DNA of 41,863 bases from Verrucomicrobiota bacterium (GTDB taxonomy: Bacteria > Verrucomicrobiota > Lentisphaeria > Oligosphaerales > Oligosphaeraceae), in assembly GCA_019136135.1 (NCBI GenBank), contig JAGVUR010000200.1, positions 1-41,863 on the forward strand, written 5' to 3'. Shown in pieces: positions 6,849-12,912 of this stretch (the stretch's first letter is position 1; each line of letters opens with the position of its first letter). The translations under genes and the position numbers were made by a program. The notes beneath the pieces were generated by a model. It had not been told where the DNA came from, did not search any database, and saw only the letters and a list, made by a program, of their open reading frames with translations.

Positions 6849-7330
6849 CACAGCCCCCATTTCATCAACAGCTTGTTGATCAAGTACAGCCCCCCAAAGA
6901 TGCCGACCACGGCCGAGCAGATGAGAATCAAGTACAGCGTGACCTCGACCACTTGCTGCGACCACGGCTTCTGGAAGTCATCCGGGCCGAATCCGGAAAC
7001 GCGGACGACCGTTCCCGGCGAATGCGGCATCTGATCGGTGTTGACCAGCTCGAAACGGCGCTCGTCCACGTAGTGGCGGACCCACTCGCGCGCGACTTCG
7101 AGATCCCGGACGGCCCCGGCGTCCTCGTGCGTGGTCTTCGGGTCGGGCCAGATGACCCGGCCGCCTCGCACGACCTTCATGGAGTACGGGCCGTCCTTGG
7201 GCAGAACCGTCACGTTGTTGACGCTGTCCGGGTGCCGTTTCGGCAGGGGCCGGACCATCGCGCTGATCCATTCACCGGTGATCGGGTCTTGGATCGACTC
7301 GACTTCGAACCACGGGTAAGCGACGGTCAT
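6848..7330 (-). CDS. Hypothetical protein with C-terminal membrane anchor
   Basis: A 160-residue protein. Residues 1-125 form a soluble domain with YPWFEVESI, DGPYSMKVVRGGRVIWPD and VVRVSGFGPDD. Residues ~130-155 (VTLYLILICSAVVGIFGGLY) form one transmembrane segment close to the C-terminus, giving a tail-anchored layout. The start overlaps the previous stop as ATGA, and its stop overlaps the next start as TGATG, so it lies in a tightly coupled string of early genes. Family not recognised. Confidence 0.75.
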   Translation of the reverse strand: MTVAYPWFEVESIQDPITGEWISAMVRPLPKRHPDSVNNVTVLPKDGPYSMKVVRGGRVIWPDPKTTHEDAGAVRDLEVAREWVRHYVDERRFELVNTDQMPHSPGTVVRVSGFGPDDFQKPWSQQVVEVTLYLILICSAVVGIFGGLYLINKLLMKWGL

Positions 7331-7647
7331 TCGCCCTCCGGGATCAGTTGCGCGAAGTTGTGGAGCACGAACCCGTCGTCACTGGTCGACAGATAGATGT
7401 AGGGCGCGTCGGGCAGGTGCGGGAAGAACGCACGCTCGGCGGGCTTGATTTCGAAGTACTCGTCGCCGTCTTCGGTGCTGTAATCGCTCGAGCCTTCCTG
7501 CATCAGCATGGCGTAGTACAGCACGAAGTCGGGGGAGCCTTGAAATCGTCCAAAATTCTGGACGACGTTGTTCTTGATGTCGAAGCCGTCTGCGGCCTCG
7601 CGGAAGGTCTCTTCGACGTCTTCCTTGGTCAGCGTCAGCTCTTTCAT
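7327..7647 (-). CDS. Hypothetical acidic early protein
   Basis: A 106-residue acidic protein with FGRFQGSPDFVLYYAMLMQE and AERAFFPHLPDAPYIYLSTS. The start at 7647 has AGGAGAGATC directly upstream, and the gene is the first one behind promoter P2. Its stop overlaps the following start. No signal peptide or membrane segment is visible. I do not recognise the family. Confidence 0.75.
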   Translation of the reverse strand: MKELTLTKEDVEETFREAADGFDIKNNVVQNFGRFQGSPDFVLYYAMLMQEGSSDYSTEDGDEYFEIKPAERAFFPHLPDAPYIYLSTSDDGFVLHNFAQLIPEGE

Positions 7648-7680
7648 GATCTCTCTCCTGTGTGGCCTACCCCGGGCCGG

Positions 7681-7709
7681 ATCGTACCACGGCCCGGGGC
7701 GCCTGTCTA
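7681..7709 (-). promoter_or_regulatory. Early promoter P2 (class 1)
   Basis: Minus-strand -35 TAGACA (7709-7704) and -10 TACGAT (7686-7681) with a 17-base spacer. The preceding TAATACTAC contains the stop codon of the upstream gene, as in P1. A perfect ten-base inverted repeat (7671-7680 with 7691-7700) surrounds the -10 box, so this promoter could also be an operator or hairpin. Confidence 0.7.
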
Positions 7710-7715
7710 GTAGTA

Positions 7716-8096
7716 TTACTCGGGCGGCATGACCGCGTTTCCGGCCACCAGCGTCTTGATGTACTTGCCGAAGGCCACGGGGTCGATGTCGGAACCGCCT
7801 CCGCCGGTGTATGAATCGTTGTCCCCCGGGTATTCGACGGCCGGGATCGGTCTCGGTCCGAAGCGATCACCGCGCGGCGTCATGTAGTAGAACAGGCGGG
7901 CCGAGAGGCCGAACGTTTCTTCGATTGATCCGCCCATTTTGCTGCCGTTTTGCAGGCCAAAGTGCCCGGCGTAATGCTTCATCGCGCAGGAACCCATGTT
8001 GCCGAGGTCGAAGGGTACGTCCTTCGGGTGGTTGATCAGCAGGTCGGCCAGCTTCATGCTGTTGTCGATCTGTTCCGGCGTCATCTTGTGTTTCAT
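7716..8096 (-). CDS. Hypothetical early protein
   Basis: A 126-residue protein with a helical N-terminus (TPEQIDNSMKLADLLINHPK), a short Cys/His stretch (GSCAMKHYAGHFG), a Gly-rich linker (YTGGGGSDID) and a helical end. The start overlaps the stop of the preceding gene as ATGA. The last codon and TAA stop run directly into promoter P2. No family recognised. The MGSCAMKHYAGHFG segment could be a metal site but has too few ligands to claim it. Confidence 0.7.
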   Translation of the reverse strand: MKHKMTPEQIDNSMKLADLLINHPKDVPFDLGNMGSCAMKHYAGHFGLQNGSKMGGSIEETFGLSARLFYYMTPRGDRFGPRPIPAVEYPGDNDSYTGGGGSDIDPVAFGKYIKTLVAGNAVMPPE

Positions 8097-8305
8097 GACT
8101 TCTTCTCCTTCTTGCCCTTCATCGACTTCGGCGCCGGGTTGACGGCTCCATCGATGATTTTGTTGAACAACGTGTTGTCGTCCTTCCGGATGCCGATGGC
8201 GTGCTTGATCTTCTCCGCGCTCCGTCCTTCTTTCACGTAACTGGGCAGGTGCTTCGTGTTGCGCGCCACGGCATTTTGGTACCGCTGCTGCTTGCGGGCG
8301 TTCAT
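8093..8305 (-). CDS. Small basic protein
   Basis: A 70-residue, Lys-rich protein (MNARKQQRYQNAVARNTKHL, ending SMKGKKEKKS). Both ends overlap neighbouring genes by four bases, so it is translated within the early string. The high charge suggests binding to nucleic acid or to an acidic partner. Family not recognised. Confidence 0.7.
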   Translation of the reverse strand: MNARKQQRYQNAVARNTKHLPSYVKEGRSAEKIKHAIGIRKDDNTLFNKIIDGAVNPAPKSMKGKKEKKS

Positions 8306-8934
8306 TGCTGGTCCTCCGGCGCCGACCGCTTGGCCTTGTTCATGGCGAATCGCGCGGTCAGTTGCGGCAGCGTTTCGACGACGCCGATCAGCAGGCGCCG
8401 CTTTTCCTCGTAGTCCGGATGGTACCGGTCCGTTTCCGGCTCGTTGATCCCTTCTTCGCGTGCGCGTTTGTTCACCGCGTCCACGAATTCCTCGGCCGAT
8501 ATCGCCGTCTGACTCACTTCTTTGGCGATCGCGTCAAGGCGTTCGTAGTTGGGGTTCTTCTTCGCGACCTCGATCATCTGCTCGCGGATCCTTTCGGCGT
8601 CTTCGCCGGCCTTGCCTTCGATCATGTCGATGACCTTGCGCGACACCGGGTCCATCTCGTTTGCCGCCAGCGACCGGGTGTTCCCTTCGGTCCCATCCGG
8701 CGAAATCGCGATGGCCGACATGTGGTGCAGCGAGGTCACCTTGAACCTCACCATGTTGAAGCAGCCGCCGCACAGTTGCTGCCCGAAGCTGCCCCCGATC
8801 TTGAACAGATCGTGTTTCAGCACGTTCTTCAGGTGCTGTGGGCTCATGCCCGCGAATTCGTGATCCGCCTTGTCTTTGGCGGTCAGCTTCTCGTCCATTT
8901 CGGTCTGGACGTCGAAGATTGCGATGATTCTCAT
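8302..8934 (-). CDS. Hypothetical protein with Cys pair
   Basis: A 210-residue protein that begins MRIIAIFDVQTEMDEKL. It carries FGQQLCGGCFNMVRFKV, a CxxC pair that could bind metal, then a long helical C-terminal half. I chose the ATG at 8934 because GGAGAG stands in front of it; the longer frame to 9021 overlaps a better small gene. The start overlaps that small gene's stop as ATGA. Not recognised; a conserved early phage protein is plausible. Confidence 0.7.
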   Translation of the reverse strand: MRIIAIFDVQTEMDEKLTAKDKADHEFAGMSPQHLKNVLKHDLFKIGGSFGQQLCGGCFNMVRFKVTSLHHMSAIAISPDGTEGNTRSLAANEMDPVSRKVIDMIEGKAGEDAERIREQMIEVAKKNPNYERLDAIAKEVSQTAISAEEFVDAVNKRAREEGINEPETDRYHPDYEEKRRLLIGVVETLPQLTARFAMNKAKRSAPEDQQ

Positions 8935-9062
8935 GGCTGTCTCTCCACGATGTAATAGAGGACTTCGTATGGGATCTTCCCGTGAAGGGCGTAGACTCCC
9001 GCGCATTCTCCTGTTATACAACCTTGTTTATGCCCGGCGCGAAGGCTCGCTCGCGCACGCAT
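8931..9062 (-). CDS. Possible 43-residue early protein
   Basis: This short minus-strand frame ends with GVYALHGKIPYEVLYYIVER, which reads like a real hydrophobic-polar helix and strand pattern, and its TGA overlaps the next start as ATGA. The start at 9062 has only a weak GAGCGG before it. It fills the gap between the DHH gene and the 8302-8934 gene. Too short to assign. Confidence 0.45.
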   Translation of the reverse strand: MRARASLRAGHKQGCITGECAGVYALHGKIPYEVLYYIVERQP

Positions 9063-9108
9063 CCGCTCGATGGCTTCTGCGGGGACTCATCGAACGTTCT
9101 GTTGTGCG

Positions 9109-9846
9109 TCAAACCTCGAACGCCTGTGCTTGCGCGAAGCTCACGCGAAAACCGGAGGCGTTGCGGTGTCCTCCGCCCCCGTACTTCTTCGCCACCGCGA
9201 ACGGCCTTCCCTTCGCCAGTTCGTGTCCGGCGTCGCTGCTCATCGTGTAGGGCAGATTTGCCACCGGCACGCGGTGCCCACCGATCACCATGTCTCGCGT
9301 CGTCACGCCAAGAAGTTCATGAATGTCCTTGAAGTGCTTGCGCTCAATGGCCTCGCCTTCGGCCGCCAGCGTGGCAGGCGCAGCCGCCATCAGCGTGTCC
9401 CACACCTGGAAGTCATAGGGGAACGAAAAGACATTCGCCTGAATCTGCCGGGTGTTCTGGAGCGCGAATCTCCACAGGTCGCGGTCCTCGATGTGCAGCA
9501 GCAGCGGAGGCGGTTCCTGGCCGGGGAAGAAGTGTTCCCACGTCAGCATCGCGCCGCTATGCCCCATGTCGAACTTGGCCGTCACGTTCGCCGGCAGATC
9601 AACCAAGTCCTCAACCGCCGTCTTGTGGTGGTCAAGAATCAAGATGCTGTTGGCCTTCTCTGCCATCTCCAGCAGCACCGGGCGCTTGTAGCTGAAGTCC
9701 ACCATCACCACGTCCTTGCCCGTCACATCGGGCGGAGACTCCTGGTACTTGCCGGGGTGGAATTCAATATCGCCGAGCGCCTTGCGAACAACCCAGGCAG
9801 CCCCGAATCCATCGGCACAGTTGCCGTGGTAGATGCACATGCTCAT
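9109..9846 (-). CDS. DHH/DHHA1-family phosphoesterase
   Basis: A 245-residue protein of the DHH superfamily. HGNCADGFGAAW near residue 7 is motif I, MVDFSY near 48-53 motif II, LDHHKTA at 71-77 the DHH signature, and YGGGGHRNASGF near the C-terminus the GGGH nucleotide-binding motif of DHHA1 domains. The family cleaves short oligoribonucleotides, cyclic dinucleotides or phosphonucleotides with Mn2+. In a phage it could recycle nanoRNA or pApA, or break down cyclic-nucleotide defence signals; the sequence does not decide. I chose ATG 9846 (AAGGA upstream) over an upstream ATG at 9885. Confidence 0.85.
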   Translation of the reverse strand: MSMCIYHGNCADGFGAAWVVRKALGDIEFHPGKYQESPPDVTGKDVVMVDFSYKRPVLLEMAEKANSILILDHHKTAVEDLVDLPANVTAKFDMGHSGAMLTWEHFFPGQEPPPLLLHIEDRDLWRFALQNTRQIQANVFSFPYDFQVWDTLMAAAPATLAAEGEAIERKHFKDIHELLGVTTRDMVIGGHRVPVANLPYTMSSDAGHELAKGRPFAVAKKYGGGGHRNASGFRVSFAQAQAFEV

Positions 9847-10036
9847 TTTTCTGTCCTTTCGTTGTTGGTGCCATTTGACGCACAACCCGGCAGTCCAGCG
9901 GACGCCGTGCCGGCGCCGCTGACTTTTGCATTGGCAGGCAAAAGCATGTCGCCCTGCACCGCCGTATCGCCAGCGCCGACTTTTGCGTCCTCGAACAGCC
10001 GGGGCTGTGCGTATTCATGTCAGTTATATCGGCCAT
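9843..10036 (-). pseudogene. Possible frame-shifted small early gene
   Basis: An ATG at 10036 has a strong AGGAGAC leader and lies directly behind promoter P3. The frame it opens (MADITDMN...) soon becomes implausible. From about position 10010 another frame reads naturally (LFEDAKVGAGDTAVQGDMLL, ending SNGTNNERTEK) and its TGA overlaps the start of the DHH gene. A single-base indel near 10010 would join the two into a ~64-residue protein. It may be a sequencing error, a true broken gene, or a frameshift site. Confidence 0.4.
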
Positions 10037-10084
10037 GTTCGTCTCCTATTAAACTAAGCCAGCGGCAGGGCGCCGCCAGTACCT

Positions 10085-10113
10085 AGTGTACCACGCGAGC
10101 GCTCGCCTGTCTA
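10085..10113 (-). promoter_or_regulatory. Early promoter P3 (class 1)
   Basis: Minus-strand -35 TAGACA (10113-10108) and -10 TACACT (10090-10085), spacer 17 bases. The spacer contains a perfect 12-base palindrome (GCGAGCGCTCGC). It would drive the long leftward string starting with the 10036 start and the DHH gene. Confidence 0.75.
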
Positions 10114-10227
10114 GTGGTGTTTACCGCTGGCGATTTGCTGTAGCGCTGGGTGGCATTTGGAGAGGCGCGGCGACGCGGACGCGACGCTACAGAAACTTGT
10201 GGAGAAGAATGTCATTTGAACCTATGG

Positions 10228-10367
10228 TTGTATGCCTCTCGACCCCCTATTTGCTGGCATTGTCAGCGTAGCGAGGAGGACAAGTCGAGGCTACGTCGGG
10301 CGTAGCGGCGTAGCGGGAGAGATTCAGGAGCGGAAGGGTGGGGAATGGGGGGTCGAGAGGCATACAA
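10228..10367. repeat. Inverted repeat, 20-bp perfect arms
   Basis: The arms at 10228-10247 and 10348-10367 are exact reverse complements (TTGTATGCCTCTCGACCCCC in the left arm), separated by 100 bases rich in GTAGCG units. Confidence 0.9.
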
Positions 10368-10511
10368 TGGGGGGTGGGAATGACATTAGTGCTTGCTGCG
10401 ATGCACAATTGTTAACGGAATGGGGGATCGGCGCACGACGCCCGGGACCAGGGGTGCCGTCGTGCCCCGGGTACCGGGCGTAGCGGGACACCATGGATGG
10501 TACGTAGACGG

Positions 10512-10694
10512 TGTCGGTCGACGTCGACATCGTCGACCGCCGCTACATCGCTACACGCTACGCTGCACCGCAACCACTTAGGCCGCCCCTCGAGATGTCG
10601 AGCTAAGATGACAGATGTCAACGGAAATATCTCGTCTTCCCTCCTGTAGCGGTAGCGTCGTAGCGTCGGTCACGTATGTCGACGTCGACCGACA
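10512..10694. repeat. Inverted repeat, 19-bp perfect arms, nested
   Basis: The arms at 10512-10530 and 10676-10694 are exact reverse complements (TGTCGGTCGACGTCGACAT). Inside, clusters of CGCTAC on the left face clusters of GTAGCG on the right, and a central hairpin (CTCGA/TCGAG) lies near 10592-10605, so the whole region is an imperfect palindrome of ~180 bases. Confidence 0.9.
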
Positions 10695-11012
10695 TCGTCC
10701 GGCGATCATCTACCGTGCGCTACGGGCGCATGGCACGGCAAGCGGCTACCCAAATGTCGCTTACGCCTCTCGGCTTCCTCCGAGCGCCCGTCGTTTCCAT
10801 GCCCTCGCTTACCATCGATCACCTTCCCGTTCCGTTGTCCGATTGCCATCGGTTTCCATGACATCAACTGTTCTGCCTTCCGTTCCGAGAATCGCTAACA
10901 AGGTGGGGCAATCGAAGCCCAATGAAGCGGAACGCGGAGCGCAAGGCAACAGCAAGCGAACGCAGGGCAACGTCCAAGGAAAGGCAAGTGATGGCAACGG
11001 CCGTCTTCAGAC

Positions 11013-11044
11013 AACAGAAAGCCCCGGTCGACCGCCCCGGGGCT
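11013..11044 (-). terminator. Intrinsic terminator after the 11069-11485 gene
   Basis: A perfect eight-base stem (AGCCCCGG at 11020-11027 with 11037-11044) and a nine-base loop. On the minus strand the stem runs into TTTCTGTT. It lies 25 bases after the stop of the small gene, isolating it from the structured region. Confidence 0.75.
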
Positions 11045-11068
11045 GTTGGGAAGCGTTGCCTGTTAGTC

Positions 11069-11485
11069 CTACTGCGGGATCGTCCAGAGCCCGTCCTTCA
11101 GCGCCGCGCGGAGGCGGTTGCCGACGTTCATCCGCTGCTGGCCGGTGTTGAGGTTCGCGTACCGCGCCCTCAACTCGTTGCCCCCGGGCAGGTGCTGCTC
11201 GGCCAGCTTGTAGACGGCCTCAAGATCCTTGCCCCGGAGGAAGACCGCGAGGCGATCCCCACAGTGAACGCTCACGTTTCCGCGCGCGGTCCGGTGTTCC
11301 TTGTCGACGACGCACCTCGTTTCGCGGTATCCGGCCGGGACGATGCTCCGGCTTTGGAGCTTGGGCGCTTCGGCCGGGGCCGATTCCTGCGTGTTGGGCT
11401 GCTCGACGACCGGGGCCGGGTTCTGCTGCTCGGTCTGCTCGACGACCGGGGTCTGGTTCTTCTTGCTGCGGCTCTTCTTGCTCAT
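11069..11485 (-). CDS. Small early protein, paralogue of the 5001-5678 product
   Basis: A 138-residue protein. The N-terminal ~45 residues are Gln/Pro/Glu-rich and disordered with a repeated TPVVEQ/APVVEQ unit. Residues ~48-130 align with residues ~90-180 of the 5001-5678 protein: LRGKDLEAVYK against LRGKSLDDAYK, and LNTGQQRMNVGNRLRAA against LNPGMQRMNLGNRIRGA. The shared domain of ~85 residues is unknown to me. The ATG at 11485 has AGGAGACAG upstream. A dedicated promoter (11553-11581) and terminator (11013-11044) make it a single-gene transcription unit. Confidence 0.8.
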   Translation of the reverse strand: MSKKSRSKKNQTPVVEQTEQQNPAPVVEQPNTQESAPAEAPKLQSRSIVPAGYRETRCVVDKEHRTARGNVSVHCGDRLAVFLRGKDLEAVYKLAEQHLPGGNELRARYANLNTGQQRMNVGNRLRAALKDGLWTIPQ

Positions 11486-11599
11486 GTCTGTCTCCTGTGG
11501 CGCGGCTGTCTGCCCTACTGTGGTCGGCCCGCGCTGCCCCGACCACATGCGTATTCTAACACGAGGCTTCGCAGGGCACAAGTACCGCTCGTCGGCTCG
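11482..11599. repeat. 118-bp duplicated promoter-leader, copy A
   Basis: This block matches 11873-11990 with four substitutions, all upstream of the -10 box. It covers the start codon, ribosome site, a nine-base-pair hairpin (11519-11547), and the promoter. Each copy precedes a different gene. Confidence 0.9.
11553..11581 (-). promoter_or_regulatory. Leftward promoter, class 2, copy A
   Basis: Minus-strand -35 TTGTGC (11581-11576) and extended -10 TGTTAGAAT (hexamer TAGAAT at 11558-11553), 17-base spacer. The transcript would start just before a GTGGTCGG/CCGACCAC hairpin in the leader. Confidence 0.7.
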
Positions 11600-11612
11600 C
11601 AGAAGCGCGGAA

Positions 11613-11876
11613 TCATCCGCGCCCCTTCAATGCGGCGCGGCGTGTCATTACCATGCACGTAATGTATTTGGGAAGATTCTTAGTGCCGCCGACGCGCCGC
11701 ATCAATTCCGTTGCGCCTTCTTCGAATGTAGCGCCGTCGTGCATTTCTTCGGTCACTTCGAAAATATCGGTAATGAAGTGATTTTCCATTTCGACACTGG
11801 CGCGAATGTTCGCTGCGCGGAGGATACGCTGTGCGATTGGCTGGATTTCGATTTGATCTGCGATACTCGGAATCAT
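11613..11876 (-). CDS. Small helical early protein
   Basis: An 87-residue protein (MIPSIADQIEIQPIAQRILR, then FEVTEEMHDGATFEEGATEL). It is likely all-helical, without membrane segment or known motif. The ATG at 11876 has the same AGGAGACAG leader as the 11485 start because the whole upstream block is duplicated. In the leftward direction it is the first gene of the early arm, so it should be transcribed first after infection. Function unknown; first-in genes of lytic phages often disable host functions. Confidence 0.7.
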   Translation of the reverse strand: MIPSIADQIEIQPIAQRILRAANIRASVEMENHFITDIFEVTEEMHDGATFEEGATELMRRVGGTKNLPKYITCMVMTRRAALKGRG

Positions 11877-11990
11877 GTCTGTCTCCTGTGGCGCGGCTGT
11901 CTGCCCTACTGTGGTCGGCCCGCGCTGCCCCGACCACATGCGTATTCTAACACGGGGCGGCGCAGGGCACAAGTACCGTTCGTCGGCTCG
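11873..11990. repeat. 118-bp duplicated promoter-leader, copy B
   Basis: The partner of 11482-11599. The hairpin here lies at 11910-11938. Confidence 0.9.
11944..11972 (-). promoter_or_regulatory. Leftward promoter, class 2, copy B
   Basis: Minus-strand -35 TTGTGC (11972-11967), 17-base spacer, -10 TAGAAT (11949-11944) with TG extension. The hexamers and spacing are identical to copy A; the spacer differs at three bases. Confidence 0.7.
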
Positions 11991-12390
11991 TGCGCGCGTC
12001 TTCGCCGGCAAAAAGCGTGCCAGCAGCCAAGCGACGGAAGACGGAGAAAGGAAAGGCGCGTCTCGAGGCGCATACTGGGGCAAGTGCGCATACTGGGGCA
12101 AGTGCGCATACTGAGGCGCACAAGCAGCGCGTCTCGAGCGAAGCGAACGCTTGTTTGCTGTGGCGCGCAAGGCAGGGACCCGGCAAGCCCGCGCTGGGCA
12201 GGGGGACACGCGCGGCGAAGGACCCAAACGGCAGGGGGAGGGGGATCGCCTGTCAGCGCCTCCGTTCGTCGTTCTTCGACTTTCTAAAATATGTTTGTAC
12301 TCTCCATTCTGCAAACATTATTCTACTTTGGTGGCCGTGTACTATAGTTTGTTTATCCACTCCCGCTCTCAGGGAACATCATTCTTTATC
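11991..12390. other. Divergent intergenic region
   Basis: About 400 bases between the leftward early and rightward late arms. The first half is GC-rich with short repeats (12056-12138). From ~12290 the sequence turns markedly AT-rich, unlike the rest of the genome, a place where strands could open. ORFs here overlap the known signals and look random. Confidence 0.5.
12056..12138. repeat. Iteron-like repeats between the two arms
   Basis: An 18-base unit (GCGCATACTGGGGCAAGT) is present twice in tandem at 12068-12103 and again in part at 12104-12114. The cluster is flanked by a 12-base direct repeat (GCGCGTCTCGAG) at 12056-12067 and 12127-12138. Confidence 0.8.
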
Positions 12391-12419
12391 TTGCGCTCCT
12401 CGCGTGGGTGTGCTAGACT
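12391..12419 (+). promoter_or_regulatory. Rightward late promoter
   Basis: -35 TTGCGC (12391-12396), 17-base spacer, extended -10 TGCTAGACT with hexamer TAGACT (12414-12419). The predicted transcript start falls at or within a base or two of the terminase ATG at 12426, so the first late mRNA may be leaderless. Confidence 0.55.
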
Positions 12420-12425
12420 CAGGGC

Positions 12426-12905
12426 ATGGGTCAGGAACTTATTCCCGCGTCCGAATTCAATATCGAGGAGGCCATCCGCCTGTTTTCGAGGGGCTTCAAT
12501 GTGTACGAAGTGTGCCTGAAGCTCCAGTACGACCGGGAACGTTTCGTCCGTTACATCAAGGCGGACGACAAGCTGATCGAAAGGGTCACGGAGGCGCGTC
12601 GGCAGGGTGCTGATGCGTTGGTGGCGACCTACAAAGACCAGCTGATGCGCGAAATCAAGCTCGCGGATGATCCGAAGGATCGCATTTCGCTCTTGAAGGA
12701 GCTGGGAACGCATATCCGGTGGGAGGCTACGGCCGTCCATCAGGGCACTTATGCCAACAAGATCGTCCAAGAGCATATCGGGGAACTGAATCACAAGCAC
12801 AACGTCAAGCTGACGCCGGAGCAGATCAAGGCGATGGCCGAGGAGGTACTGGCGACGGGCGGTTCGGACTTCACGGACCCGCGAAATACGGCGCAGACTC
12901 ATTGA
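12426..12905 (+). CDS. Terminase small subunit (putative)
   Basis: A 159-residue, mostly helical protein directly upstream of the large terminase. Residues ~13-60 could form a helix-turn-helix (IEEAIRLFSRGFNVYEVCLK, then FVRYIKADDKLIE), and the C-terminal part contains a likely oligomerisation helix and LTPEQIKAMAEEV. Small terminase subunits recognise phage DNA for packaging and load the large subunit. The assignment rests on position, size and helical pattern rather than a signature motif. There is no normal ribosome site; AGGGC immediately precedes the ATG. Confidence 0.75.
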   Translation: MGQELIPASEFNIEEAIRLFSRGFNVYEVCLKLQYDRERFVRYIKADDKLIERVTEARRQGADALVATYKDQLMREIKLADDPKDRISLLKELGTHIRWEATAVHQGTYANKIVQEHIGELNHKHNVKLTPEQIKAMAEEVLATGGSDFTDPRNTAQTH

Positions 12906-12912
12906 GGCCCAA

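Larger units (their letters stand above)
10114..11012. other. Non-coding structured region, origin-like
   Basis: About 900 bases without a convincing gene. The stretch holds two long-armed inverted repeats (10228-10367 and 10512-10694), a smaller hairpin near 10577-10606, and many copies of GTAGCG or its complement CGCTAC, several in direct tandem. Repeated short units, cruciform potential and a position between early genes fit a replication origin or a regulatory RNA region. This is inference; no known origin sequence was recognised. The ORFs within it owe their shared start (MSTSTD) to the inverted repeat. Confidence 0.5.

Noticed and set aside
9070..10086. Plus-strand frame of 338 residues
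   Set aside because: It is antisense to the DHH phosphoesterase, whose motifs are clear on the other strand.
10324..10861. Two small divergent frames that both start MSTSTD
   Set aside because: The shared start comes from the 19-base inverted repeat arms; the remaining sequences are unrelated and low in protein-like pattern.
12056..12138. CRISPR array
   Set aside because: The repeat units are directly adjacent, without spacers of constant length, and no cas genes are present.
11990..12613. Plus-strand frame of 207 residues across the divergent region
   Set aside because: It overlaps the late promoter and the terminase small subunit in another frame and has no coding-like composition.
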